From positions 868,001-932,000 of the forward strand of contig OZ244883.1 of assembly GCA_965221375.1 (NCBI GenBank): a stretch of DNA of 64,000 bases, written 5' to 3'. Position numbers and translations under genes: made by a program. A model generated the notes under the pieces. The model was not told where the DNA came from, did no database searches, and saw only the letters and a list, made by a program, of their open reading frames with translations. The stretch is from Poriferisulfidus sp965221375 (GTDB lineage: Bacteria; Pseudomonadota; Gammaproteobacteria; Poriferisulfidales; Poriferisulfidaceae). Shown in pieces: positions 8,545 to 16,342 of the stretch. Position 1 is the first letter of the stretch. Each line of letters opens with the position of its first letter.

Positions 8545-8964
8545 CTAAAGTACCAAAGTGTTGGGGCGCTCATAATGTGTTTGGATGTAGTCACATAAAG
8601 CTTGGGTCCAATCGGAGCTCGGTTGGGGAGTCGGCAAATTATGGATGCGGGCCCGGGCTTCAGACAATTCGGAATGTTCGTCCTTGAGCAACTCGTCACA
8701 GCGCAGGAGTATTTCGGTCGCTTCGCGTCGATAAATATCTTCGAAGACCGTAGCAATCACACGGTCGATGTGCGACCGGTACGAAATCTCAAAACTGTTG
8801 CAGACCCGTTCGGTCAACCCAATCAGAGCGCCATTGACTTTCGCATCCTGCTGCATGGCAACGGGGACGTTGCCAAGGTCATCTTGTACCGGTGTCAGGC
8901 AAGGTGTCAGAAGCGCCAAGGTTTGTTGGCGCGCTTTGACGGTACGGGGCTTCAGGAATTCCAT
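8545..8964 (-). CDS. Unknown helical protein upstream of the methyltransferase-like gene
   Basis: 139 residues, predicted mostly helical and cytoplasmic; begins MEFLKPRTVKARQQ and contains a central helix RSHIDRVIATVFEDIYRREATEILLRCDELL. No family recognised. First gene of a two-gene minus-strand unit with the 377-residue protein at 7403. Divergent from the cytochrome c pair. Kept as a gene because the frame fills the space exactly and is followed by the next gene after eight bases. Confidence 0.65.
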   Translation of the reverse strand: MEFLKPRTVKARQQTLALLTPCLTPVQDDLGNVPVAMQQDAKVNGALIGLTERVCNSFEISYRSHIDRVIATVFEDIYRREATEILLRCDELLKDEHSELSEARARIHNLPTPQPSSDWTQALCDYIQTHYERPNTLVL

Positions 8965-9083
8965 GCAGAACTTAAATGTGCACCGGCAATTTTAAACATT
9001 CTGCACCTTTGCGGATAGTCCGCAAATTCGGCGCCAAGGATGCCTGAGACCGTGTTCGCAGATCTACGCACGGTCAGGCGGGA

Positions 9084-9092
9084 TGTTATAAT
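9084..9092 (+). promoter_or_regulatory. Extended -10 promoter of the cytochrome c pair
   Basis: TGT followed by a perfect TATAAT (9087-9092) gives an extended -10 element; no good -35 is seen 17 bases upstream. Transcription would start near 9099, about 38 bases before the ATG at 9137. This also argues against the TTG at 9110 as the start codon. Confidence 0.6.
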
Positions 9093-9136
9093 GGACCCAG
9101 CAACATCGCTTGCTGAAATCGTTGTCGGGATTCCAG

Positions 9137-9463
9137 ATGCACGGACGCATAATCACTCCGGTGTTCGCACTCTTGAGCGGCCTTCTCGCGATGCCGGCCG
9201 TGGCGGATCAAACAGCCCTTGAACGTGGCCGGGAATTGGCCAGCACCTGCATGGGTTGCCATGGGGTGCCGAGTTACACCAATGTGTACCCGTCGTATCA
9301 CGTGCCGAAGCTGGGCGGACAGCATCAACTTTATCTTGAGGCGGCCCTCAAGGCGTATCGTTCGGGAGAACGCAACCATCCCACCATGCAGGCGCAAAGT
9401 GTGCGTCTGACCGATACGGAAATTCAGGAAATCGCCGCTTACTTCGCATCCATTAAACCGTAA
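9137..9463 (+). CDS. Class I cytochrome c, monohaem, exported
   Basis: 108 residues from the ATG at 9137, with a signal peptide (basic start, hydrophobic core, cleavage near MPAVAD). One haem site CMGCH follows, then the YPSYHVPKLGGQH and YLEAALKAYRSGERNHPTM segments seen in cytochrome c4/c5/c553-type proteins; the Met ligand is probably in HPTM. It acts as a periplasmic electron carrier. The stop overlaps the start of the next cytochrome by one base (TAATG), so the pair is translationally coupled. A TTG-initiated longer form at 9110 is unlikely. Confidence 0.9.
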   Translation: MHGRIITPVFALLSGLLAMPAVADQTALERGRELASTCMGCHGVPSYTNVYPSYHVPKLGGQHQLYLEAALKAYRSGERNHPTMQAQSVRLTDTEIQEIAAYFASIKP

Positions 9464-9813
9464 TGCGCATTCTTGCTGCCACCCTGATTGTGACCCTCGC
9501 CTCGTTCGGTTCAACCGGCGCGTGGGCAACAGGCGATCCGGTGCGCGGGCAAGAAAAATCTCTGGCCTGCCAAGCCTGTCACGGCACGGATGGCAACAGT
9601 CCGATTCCAACATTCCCGATTATTGCCGGTCAGCATCGGGATTATCTCCTGCAGTCGATGCTTGATTACAAGAGTGGGGCTCGCAGCAACCCGATTATGG
9701 TGGCGATCGTGGCGCCGCTTTCCGAACAAGATCTGGAAGATTTGGCCGCGTATTACGCGGCGCAAACCGGTCTGTATCCTATAGATGCCGGTCTGTTGGC
9801 CGGCACCCCCTGA
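9463..9813 (+). CDS. Class I cytochrome c, monohaem, exported
   Basis: 116 residues with signal peptide (MRILAATLIVTLASFGSTGAWA). The haem motif is CQACH, followed by GTDGNSPIPTFPIIAGQH, YLLQSMLDYKSGARSNPIM and a C-terminal helix; the pattern is that of a cytochrome c4/c553 half. It overlaps the preceding cytochrome by one base. Two adjacent halves of this type may work together, as the two domains of a dihaem c4 do, passing electrons to a terminal oxidase. That partnership is inference. Confidence 0.9.
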   Translation: MRILAATLIVTLASFGSTGAWATGDPVRGQEKSLACQACHGTDGNSPIPTFPIIAGQHRDYLLQSMLDYKSGARSNPIMVAIVAPLSEQDLEDLAAYYAAQTGLYPIDAGLLAGTP

Positions 9814-9825
9814 ACAACGTCTGAT

Positions 9826-10059
9826 TTACGCGGTCTGCTCGTTCGGCGTGAACGAGCGAATGCTGAGGGCGTGCAGTGAGCCGTCGGCAATTTGCGCCCG
9901 CACCGTACTGTAGACCAGTTGGTGGCGCTTGACCGCATTCAAGCCTTCAAAAGCGGCACTGATGACGACCGCTTCAAATTTTCCCTCGTCGCCGCTGACT
10001 GTAACTTGGGCATCCGGCAGGCCGGCTTCGATGAGATTTTGAACTTTCTGAGCATCCAT
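9826..10059 (-). CDS. BolA/IbaG family protein
   Basis: 77 residues. The BolA fold is clear: VQNLIEAGLPDAQVTVSGDEGKFEAVVIS, then FEGLNAVKRHQLVY and a C-terminal HALSIRSFTP. The conserved histidine (in KRHQ) and the short length match the IbaG-like branch, which partners with monothiol glutaredoxins in Fe-S cluster handling. Convergent with the cytochrome pair (12 bases apart) and divergent from the persulfide dioxygenase. Confidence 0.85.
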   Translation of the reverse strand: MDAQKVQNLIEAGLPDAQVTVSGDEGKFEAVVISAAFEGLNAVKRHQLVYSTVRAQIADGSLHALSIRSFTPNEQTA

Positions 10060-10209
10060 ATGCCAAAAATACGCTAATCAATAGAAGGTGAGTATGATAC
10101 AAGCAATGCACAATCGGAGGTACTTTGTTCGCAAGGCGGCAGCCTCCGGATAAATTCAAGTAAGATAGCCACCCCTGCAACCCTGAGCCGCCACATCGGG
10201 ATCACCGCC

Positions 10210-10962
10210 ATGATTTTCAAGCAGCTTTTTGAATCTGAATCCAGCACGTACACGTATTTGATTGGTTGTCCGCAGTCGGGCGAGACGGTGCTGATCGATC
10301 CGGTTCTGGAGACTGTCGAGCGGGATCTGCAGGTATTGAGCGATATGGGGCGGCGGTTGACCTGCACTTTGGAGACGCATATTCACGCGGATCATATTAC
10401 GGGGGCGTGCCGATTGCGGGCGGAGACTTCCTGCAAAATTGCCGGCCCCGCCATGGATGAATTGCCCTGTCGGGATATTGGCGTGCGGGAAGGCGAAACA
10501 CTGCGCGTGGGATCCTTGGAAATTCATCCGCTATTCACCCCGGGCCACACGGATGCCCATCACGCTTATTTGATTCGTGGCGCCGGGCCGGATTGGCTGT
10601 TTACCGGTGATGCCTTGCTTATTGATGCTTGCGGGCGAACCGACTTCCAGTCAGGCGATTCCGCAACTTTGTATCGCTCCATTCATGAGAAATTTTTCAG
10701 CATGCCGGACGACACGCTGGTCTATCCGGGACATGATTACGAAGGGCGCTTTATTTCTACAATCGGACAAGAGAAGCTCCGTAATCCGCGACTAAAGGAT
10801 CAACGTAGCGAAGCGGAATTTGTTGCCATGATGGATGCATTTGAGTTTCCGCACCCCACGAAAATGGAATATGCGGTCCCCGGCAATGAACTCTGCGGGC
10901 AGTGCCCCGACAATATGCCTCCCGAGCGCCGGGCGCTGTGTAAGCCCCACGATCAGGGTTGA
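10210..10962 (+). CDS. Persulfide dioxygenase, ETHE1 type, metallo-beta-lactamase fold
   Basis: 250 residues. The metal site follows ETHE1: THIHADH (H57, H59, D61, H62), H113 in TPGHTDAHH, D134 in FTGDALLI, and H175 in YPGHDY. The CGRTDFQ signature at 141-147 is diagnostic of the ETHE1 branch rather than glyoxalase II. These enzymes use one Fe(II) and O2 to oxidise glutathione persulfide to sulfite and glutathione in sulfide detoxification. A C-terminal tail with three cysteines (CGQCPDNMPPERRALCK) is longer than the core requires. No rhodanese is adjacent. The downstream gene is convergent. Confidence 0.93.
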   Translation: MIFKQLFESESSTYTYLIGCPQSGETVLIDPVLETVERDLQVLSDMGRRLTCTLETHIHADHITGACRLRAETSCKIAGPAMDELPCRDIGVREGETLRVGSLEIHPLFTPGHTDAHHAYLIRGAGPDWLFTGDALLIDACGRTDFQSGDSATLYRSIHEKFFSMPDDTLVYPGHDYEGRFISTIGQEKLRNPRLKDQRSEAEFVAMMDAFEFPHPTKMEYAVPGNELCGQCPDNMPPERRALCKPHDQG

Positions 10963-10966
10963 AATT

Positions 10967-11437
10967 TCACCAGCGGTGTTTGTTCCACAACTGGGGGTTT
11001 GCCCAGTGACGGCTGTTCAGCCAATCCGGAGTAGGTTTGTAGGATTTGGGGCTGAAGTGGTTTAGGCCCCAGCTTTGTTGCTGGGCGTGAATCACGGTGA
11101 GGCAACGAAGTCCCAACGCGCCCATTTGTCGGGCTTGTTCCGTGACGTTTCCAGGGTGAAGCACAAACACTTCTCGAATCAATAAGTCGCGCAGCCGAGC
11201 GATGGCAGCATCCAGATGCTTCGGGTCGATCCAAGAAGTCAAAACAAGCGCGCGTGTTTCCGCGGCCAGAACATTCGCATCATGGAGCAAACGCGCAGTG
11301 GGTATGGTTTGCTCAATCCAGGTCGGCAACAGTGGTGGGGGTGTATCGGCCACCAGGGTCAAGGCATGATTCTCGGCAGCCTCGCGCATACGGGCTACCA
11401 AGGCAGCGGGGCAATCGCCGAGGGTGTCAAGCGCCAT
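10967..11437 (-). CDS. Conserved unknown protein overlapping rnd
   Basis: 156 residues, predicted soluble. The middle alternates strands and helices (ALVLTSWIDPKHLDAAIARLRDLLIREVFVLHP) and the end is Trp- and Asn-rich (PDWLNSRHWANPQLWNKHRW). A similar C-terminus is known to me from a small uncharacterised gammaproteobacterial family (possibly DUF6231), but I cannot confirm that. Its start overlaps the end of rnd by 11 bases, so it is probably translated from the same message. Confidence 0.65.
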   Translation of the reverse strand: MALDTLGDCPAALVARMREAAENHALTLVADTPPPLLPTWIEQTIPTARLLHDANVLAAETRALVLTSWIDPKHLDAAIARLRDLLIREVFVLHPGNVTEQARQMGALGLRCLTVIHAQQQSWGLNHFSPKSYKPTPDWLNSRHWANPQLWNKHRW

Positions 11438-12539
11438 GAAGAGCGTTTTGAAGAATGCGGCCCGCGCACTCGCGCCGCCAGCCTTGTAGCAGCGTCGGGT
11501 TGGGTTTGCGCTGAATTAGCTCCAGCAACATGGAGCGAGGTGCGAGCAGTTCCGGTGCCACACGAAGGTCATGGGCAATTTCTCGGGTAAGCGGCATGAG
11601 ACGGCGCATGTGAGCTTGTTGTTCCATGCGCTCGGCCCGGTTGTAGGAAATATGTTTCGGCAAGGGCTGTTCTTTGGCCTGCTGCAGGGTCTGCCACAGT
11701 TCGTCACGCACGGAATGCACGACGTGGTCATTGATCTGTCGATCGAATGAAGTTCGAGTACGGGGAGGCCGGAGCGTCAATTCCACCAGCACATCATCTT
11801 TGACAACCCGAGGACGCGCCTGATTCAAGCGGCGAGCGGTCAGTTCTCTCCAGCGCGAGAGTGCTTGAAGGATATTCAGATTTTTGGAAAGCGAATTTCG
11901 CTCCGGAGTGCGGATTCGACGCCATATTTCGTCGGGGTCTGGAATCCATGTTTCGGGAACCAGCAGGCGCCGCATCTCTTCTTCCAGCCAAGAGAGTTTG
12001 CCTTCTTTTTCGAGCTCTTCTGTCAGCCTCAGATAAAGGGAGCCCAGATGGGTCACGTCGGATAAGGCATATTGGAGTTGGGCTTTTGTCAGCGGTCGCA
12101 GATCCCAGCGGCTGCGGGACTGGGACTTGTCTATCGTCAGGTCCAGATGCTCCTGCACGATTCCCGCATAACTGATTTGGAAGTGGTTTCCCAACAGCCC
12201 CCAGGCGATTTGAGTGTCAAAAACATTGCGAGGGATGAGGCCGAAATAATGGTGCACGATTTCCATATCCTGCAGGCAGGCGTGCAGGACATTGACGCAG
12301 GCGGGGCGGTTCAACCGTTCCGCAAGCGGCGTCAAATCCAATCCCGCCAACGTGTCAATGAGGGCGTGGCGCTGGCCGTCGGAAACTTGGATCAGGCATA
12401 GCACCGGGTAATAGGTGCGCGTACGGATAAATTCGGTATCCAGTGCCAGCCAGGGGGCCTGGCGGGTTGCATCCAGAAATTTCTGCAGTGCTGCTTGCCG
12501 TGCGATCCACACGTCTTTGGGAATGGGGGCGCGGCTCAT
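11427..12539 (-). CDS. rnd: Ribonuclease D
   Basis: 370 residues. The 3'-5' exonuclease domain carries DEDDy residues: D34 and E36 in ALDTEF, D91 in ACLQDMEI, Y157 and D161 in YALSDVTHL, all at positions close to the E. coli enzyme. Two HRDC-like helical regions follow (about 215-290 and 300-370). RNase D trims the 3' ends of tRNA precursors and other small RNAs. Upstream, a divergent promoter region faces the exported protein/TPR pair; downstream, it overlaps a conserved unknown gene. Confidence 0.95.
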   Translation of the reverse strand: MSRAPIPKDVWIARQAALQKFLDATRQAPWLALDTEFIRTRTYYPVLCLIQVSDGQRHALIDTLAGLDLTPLAERLNRPACVNVLHACLQDMEIVHHYFGLIPRNVFDTQIAWGLLGNHFQISYAGIVQEHLDLTIDKSQSRSRWDLRPLTKAQLQYALSDVTHLGSLYLRLTEELEKEGKLSWLEEEMRRLLVPETWIPDPDEIWRRIRTPERNSLSKNLNILQALSRWRELTARRLNQARPRVVKDDVLVELTLRPPRTRTSFDRQINDHVVHSVRDELWQTLQQAKEQPLPKHISYNRAERMEQQAHMRRLMPLTREIAHDLRVAPELLAPRSMLLELIQRKPNPTLLQGWRRECAGRILQNALHGA

Positions 12540-12635
12540 AAGAGGCAGTATAAAGAATGAATCATGCGACGGGACATCGAAAAAGTTATTTTGATAAAAA
12601 TGTGCGGGATTTGCTTGAAATCATTACCCTAATTT

Positions 12636-12657
12636 CCGCAAACAAGCGGAGTATAAT
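12636..12657 (+). promoter_or_regulatory. Promoter -10 with adjacent inverted repeat
   Basis: A perfect TATAAT at 12652-12657 lies about 35 bases before the start at 12693. No good -35 is present; instead CCGC (12636-12639) and GCGG (12646-12649) form a short inverted repeat right where RNA polymerase would bind. This may be an operator or accidental. Confidence 0.45.
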
Positions 12658-12692
12658 GGCAATTTAGTCGCCAAATTCTCTTTTTTTCCAAT

Positions 12693-12944
12693 ATGATGAG
12701 GTATTCCCCAATACCCGCCAAATTCGCGATATTGCTCGCATTCGCAATCGGGCCCATGGCGCTTGCAGAAGAGGCTCCGATTTCGGATACGCCCCCAGAG
12801 ATTCCTGTGCAGGAGCCACAATCCGATCAGGAATCATCCCCCACGACGGCAGATAGCCCGCAAATACAGGAGTGGGCAGATCTTCCCTACGTCTATCCCC
12901 TGATGCGCATGCGCCTGACGCCGGAGATGCTCCGGGGGCAGTAA
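12693..12944 (+). CDS. Small exported protein of unknown function
   Basis: 83 residues (start at the first of two consecutive ATG codons). Signal peptide: short basic start, core FAILLAFAIGPMALA, cleavage before EEAP. The mature part is an acidic, Pro/Ser/Gln-rich linker of about 40 residues ending in a conserved-looking WADLPYVYPLMRMRLTPEML tail. No family recognised. Its stop overlaps the start of the next gene (TAATG), which indicates coupled translation, so it probably works with the TPR membrane protein. Confidence 0.65.
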   Translation: MMRYSPIPAKFAILLAFAIGPMALAEEAPISDTPPEIPVQEPQSDQESSPTTADSPQIQEWADLPYVYPLMRMRLTPEMLRGQ

Positions 12945-13546
12945 TGGTATTTGAGAAATCGCGGCTTGTCAGTCATTTGGCAATCATCATTTTGGTTGCG
13001 TTGGTGCTGGGCTTGTTTTCACGCTTGAATCCACAGGGCGATTGGATGCCCAGTGTACGCACGGAGCCGATGTTCCAACCGGAGGATTTGCCCCCACTGC
13101 AGGTCACGGGGGCAACGGCACAAGAGCCGGATGTGCCTGTGGTGGCTGAGCCGGTGGAAGAAGAGAAGGACAATTCAGAGCCGGTTGTGGAAGAGTCTGA
13201 GGAAGTTGTGGAGCCCGTCGAAAGTTCAAAGCCTCCGGAGGAACCACAAATTCAAAACAACGTCAATCTGGAAAGTGAAAAAATACTTTTATTTGAGAAA
13301 TGGGCGCATGCCCGTCGTCTGTTAAGGCAACGCGATTTGGTCGGCGCGGAAACGGCGTATCTGCAACTGACACAAGAGTGGCCGAAACACCCGGATCTGT
13401 TTGGGGAATTGGGAAATATTTATGTGCTGTTAGGCGAGTCGGACAAGGCGCGGAAAATGTTTCATCAGGCCCGCGAATTGCTGATACCGCTAGGGCCGTC
13501 TTTGCAGCTGGAGGCGGTGGAGCAGTGGTTGGAGCGTGTTTCTTAG
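12944..13546 (+). CDS. Membrane-anchored TPR protein with acidic linker
   Basis: 200 residues from the ATG at 12944. One N-terminal membrane span (HLAIIILVALVLGLFS) is followed by a long Pro/Glu/Val-rich periplasmic linker (about 45-105). A C-terminal helical region contains TPR-type repeats (ARRLLRQRDLVGAETAYLQLTQEWPKHPD, then LFGELGNIYVLLGESDKARKMFHQA). The layout, a single anchor, a spacer and a TPR tip, resembles periplasmic scaffold proteins. Translationally coupled to the small exported protein upstream; convergent with mreD. Specific function unknown. Confidence 0.75.
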   Translation: MVFEKSRLVSHLAIIILVALVLGLFSRLNPQGDWMPSVRTEPMFQPEDLPPLQVTGATAQEPDVPVVAEPVEEEKDNSEPVVEESEEVVEPVESSKPPEEPQIQNNVNLESEKILLFEKWAHARRLLRQRDLVGAETAYLQLTQEWPKHPDLFGELGNIYVLLGESDKARKMFHQARELLIPLGPSLQLEAVEQWLERVS

Positions 13547-13564
13547 CGGCAGGCCAACAAAACT

Positions 13565-14059
13565 TCAGTGCTTGTGGAGCATCCAGCGCTGGAAAGTCGT
13601 CAGTATCGGGAACAGCAACGGCCAGATGATCAAGCTCGCCAAGCCACTCGACCATAAACTGAGACCGGGATTGGTTTTGAAAAAGGCGATTGACATCAAT
13701 TGCAGATAGGCCAGATGCAGACTGAGTAGAAGGGCGGCAGGAAAAAGTTTCTGCAGAAAATCAGTGAAGCGCAGCGATTGGTAGAAGCGAGCGCAGAGGA
13801 AAACCAGCAGACAATAACTGATGACGTGTGTGCCGAACCAGCTGCCTGCCAAGGCATCGCTCAGCAGCCCGAAGATCCATGCCATGCCAAAGCCAATTTC
13901 TCCGGGTCGAGTCAATAACCAGAACATCAAAGTAATCGGAACCCAATGAGGTTGCCAGGGTGCCAGCCACTCGGGCACCGGCAAAACCGTCAGAATGGCG
14001 GCGACCAGCAGAGTGCCAAAGGCGGTGAAATGCAGGCGCCAGCCTTTAGGGAGCGTCAT
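13565..14059 (-). CDS. mreD: Rod shape-determining protein MreD
   Basis: 164 residues from the ATG at 14059, which overlaps the end of mreC by 14 bases; a longer open frame to 14143 lies inside mreC and is rejected. About five hydrophobic spans. The segment MAWIFGLLSDALAGSWFGTHVISY is the MreD signature (G-L-x-D-x-L-x-G-x-x-x-G). MreD is an inner-membrane partner in the elongasome with MreC, RodA and PBP2. Last gene of the mreBCD run. Confidence 0.93.
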   Translation of the reverse strand: MTLPKGWRLHFTAFGTLLVAAILTVLPVPEWLAPWQPHWVPITLMFWLLTRPGEIGFGMAWIFGLLSDALAGSWFGTHVISYCLLVFLCARFYQSLRFTDFLQKLFPAALLLSLHLAYLQLMSIAFFKTNPGLSLWSSGLASLIIWPLLFPILTTFQRWMLHKH

Positions 14060-14885
14060 CGGTAACACGGTTCCATACCAAAAGCACGATTTGATTGCGG
14101 TCCAGATCGGCGCCCGCTTCGACATGGGCCTCAAGAAAGTCACGTCCCGGCAGGGTGACGATTTGCGAAACTTCGCCGACCAGGCGTTGGGCCGGATAGG
14201 TGTCGTCCAATCCGGAAGTCACCAGGATGTCGCCGACCTTCAGATCGTTATAACGCGGCACATAGCGCAATTTCAGGTTATGGCCATTTCCGTAGGCCAA
14301 ATAATAGTCGCCCGTGCGAGCATTGCTCGTGAGGACGGCATGGTCGACATCGGTGACCAGCAACACAGTTGATTGCAGGGGGCCGACCTTGAAGATTTGT
14401 CCAACCACGCCCTTCGCGTCTAAAACCGGTTGCCCGACATACACCCCATCCGTACCCCCGCGGTTGATCACGATTTGTTGACGAAAGGAATCGGTATTGA
14501 TACGGAGCACTTCCGCGCCCAGAGAGCGTGCCATGGTTTTAGGGGGATCCAGCTCCGCGAGAGAGCGCAACCGTTGATTTTCCGCTTCGAGCGCTTGGTA
14601 CGATAGGATTTGTTGCTGCAGCCGCAGCAATTCGTCGCGCAGATGCTGATTCTCATCCGCCAATTGGTCGGCAGCCCGATAGCGGTCGTACGCCCACTTA
14701 AACATTTCCGAGGGCGCGGCCGCGACCATTCCGAGCGTCTGTGCGGTGACACTGATGACGGGGTCGGCATGGGTGACCAGTGCGTAGCGGTAGTCCACGG
14801 TCACCAGTGCTCCCGCCAGCACGAGGCTGGCAACGAGTTTGATCCACAGAACGGTGGGTGCGAGAAGAGCGGAGAGATCAGCCAT
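14046..14885 (-). CDS. mreC: Rod shape-determining protein MreC
   Basis: 279 residues: an N-terminal membrane anchor (about 13-33), a periplasmic coiled coil (DQLADENQHLRDELLRLQQQI, continuing to about 110), and a beta-barrel pair starting at LGAEVLRINTDSFRQQIVINRG, with the DGVYVGQPVLDAKGVVGQI segment typical of MreC. It scaffolds wall elongation enzymes and activates PBP2. It sits 24 bases after mreB and overlaps mreD. Confidence 0.95.
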   Translation of the reverse strand: MADLSALLAPTVLWIKLVASLVLAGALVTVDYRYALVTHADPVISVTAQTLGMVAAAPSEMFKWAYDRYRAADQLADENQHLRDELLRLQQQILSYQALEAENQRLRSLAELDPPKTMARSLGAEVLRINTDSFRQQIVINRGGTDGVYVGQPVLDAKGVVGQIFKVGPLQSTVLLVTDVDHAVLTSNARTGDYYLAYGNGHNLKLRYVPRYNDLKVGDILVTSGLDDTYPAQRLVGEVSQIVTLPGRDFLEAHVEAGADLDRNQIVLLVWNRVTDDAP

Positions 14886-14909
14886 GCGATCTAACCTGCC
14901 GGGGCGGCA

Positions 14910-15938
14910 TTACCGAGAATGTTCGATTTGCTCGATGCCATCCTCAAGAAGTTTTCCGCCACCGCGGGCAACGCACAGCAAAGGCTCCGCGGCCGTTGTG
15001 ACGGGAATCCCGATTTCCTGGCTCAAAAACTCGTCGATGCCGGTGAGCATGGCGCCACCTCCGGTCAAGACGATGCCATGTTCCATGATATCCGAGGTCA
15101 GATCGGGGGGAGTGCGGTCGAGCACGGCACGCACCTGGGCCAGAATGTTTTGCAGGGGTTCCTGAAGGGCTTCGTTGACTTCATTACTGTTGATGGTCGC
15201 GCTGCGCGGTGTGCCGTCGGCTAAATTGCGGCCTCGAATTTCCTCTTCTTCGATGGTTTGCGGGCGTGACGCATTGCCGATTTTGTGTTTAATTTCTTCG
15301 GCGGTGCTTTCGCCGATGAGCATCCCAAAGTTTTGGCGGACGAAATCAATCAGGCTTTGGTTGAAGTGATCCCCGCCGGTACGTGAGGATTCCGCGTGCA
15401 CGATGTCGCTGAGCGAAAGTACGGCCACCTCTGAGGTGCCGCCGCCAATGTCAAGAATAAAGTGGCCTCGGGGTTCCTTGATGTTAAGACCTGCACCCAA
15501 AGCGGCCAGAATCGGTTCTTCGCAGACATAGACCTTGCGGGCTCCGGCGGTTTCAGCGGCACTTTCGATGGCACGCCGCTCCACTTGAGTGGCGCCGCAG
15601 GGCACACAAATCAACACCCGTGGACCAATCGAAAGCAGGCGCCGCCGAATGGACTTGCGGATGAAGTGCTGAAGCATTTTTTCGGTCGCGTCGTAGTCCG
15701 CAACCACGCCATCACGCAGCGGGCGGATGACTTCGATGTTGTTGGGCGTGCGGCCAATCATCGTCTTGGCTTCCGTGCCGATGGCTTCGATTCGGTGCTT
15801 GTCGCGCAGGTCCGCGTATTTGCGGATTGCAACAACGGAAGGTTCGTCCAGCACAATGCCCCGGCCGGGCATATAAACGAGAGTATTGGCTGTACCTAGG
15901 TCAATGGCGAGATCGTCGCCAAAAAATTTTTTGAACAC
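14910..15938 (-). CDS. mreB: Rod shape-determining actin homologue MreB
   Basis: 342 residues with actin-fold signatures: phosphate-1 AIDLGTANTLVY, phosphate-2 FILDIGGGTSEVAVLS, and adenosine motif ILTGGGAML. MreB filaments under the inner membrane orient the elongasome and set rod shape. First gene of mreB-mreC-mreD on the minus strand, divergent from gatCAB as in pseudomonads. The shared upstream region contains a near-perfect palindrome. Confidence 0.97.
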   Translation of the reverse strand: MFKKFFGDDLAIDLGTANTLVYMPGRGIVLDEPSVVAIRKYADLRDKHRIEAIGTEAKTMIGRTPNNIEVIRPLRDGVVADYDATEKMLQHFIRKSIRRRLLSIGPRVLICVPCGATQVERRAIESAAETAGARKVYVCEEPILAALGAGLNIKEPRGHFILDIGGGTSEVAVLSLSDIVHAESSRTGGDHFNQSLIDFVRQNFGMLIGESTAEEIKHKIGNASRPQTIEEEEIRGRNLADGTPRSATINSNEVNEALQEPLQNILAQVRAVLDRTPPDLTSDIMEHGIVLTGGGAMLTGIDEFLSQEIGIPVTTAAEPLLCVARGGGKLLEDGIEQIEHSR

Positions 15939-15992
15939 GCGGAATCCAGAATAGAAGGCAAGTTAATGTAGCATAAATTTGGGCTCAAGCAC

Positions 15993-16025
15993 TATACTAG
16001 GCGCGCATTTTTCGAAAATTGCGCG
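15993..16025 (+). promoter_or_regulatory. TATACT box and 24-base near-palindrome between mreB and gatC
   Basis: TATACT (15993-15998) is a plausible -10 for gatCAB without a clear -35. Directly after it, 16002-16025 is a near-perfect palindrome: CGCGCA at the left end, TTTTCGAAAA in the centre, TGCGCG at the right end, with one mismatch per arm. As DNA it could be an operator at the start of the gatCAB transcript; as RNA it would fold into a hairpin near the 5' end. Confidence 0.45.
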
Positions 16026-16046
16026 TAATTCCCGCATCATTGTTTC

Positions 16047-16340
16047 ATGGAGTTAAAAGCAGACGTCATACGGCAGATTGCACAACTGGCAAAGTTGCGG
16101 CCTGAACCGGAAGAAGAGGCGCAACTGCTGCAGGATCTCACCGGGATTTTGGAGTTTTTTTCGCAACTGAGCGCAGTCGACACCCAGGGAATTGAACCCA
16201 TGGCACATCCCCTGCAAGTGACCCAGCGCTTGCGTGAAGATGTGGTGAACGAACCGGATCGACGTGAAGATTATCAGGCCTTGGCGCCTCGGGTACAAGA
16301 GGGCTTGTACCGGGTGCCGCGGGTTTTGGAATCGGAATAG
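16047..16340 (+). CDS. gatC: Asp/Glu-tRNA amidotransferase subunit C
   Basis: 97 residues, normal for GatC. It carries IRQIAQLAKLRPEPEEEAQLLQDLTGILEFFSQLSAVDTQGIEPMAHP, the family's helix-loop-belt pattern, and the C-terminal DxVxEPDRREDYQALAP segment. GatC wraps around GatA and stabilises its contact with GatB. The stop is two bases before gatA. Confidence 0.95.
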   Translation: MELKADVIRQIAQLAKLRPEPEEEAQLLQDLTGILEFFSQLSAVDTQGIEPMAHPLQVTQRLREDVVNEPDRREDYQALAPRVQEGLYRVPRVLESE

Positions 16341-16342
16341 CG

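Noticed and set aside
14059..14143. Longer MreD starting at 14143
   Set aside because: The extra residues lie within mreC, are polar and cysteine-containing, and do not fit MreD; the ATG at 14059 gives the family length.
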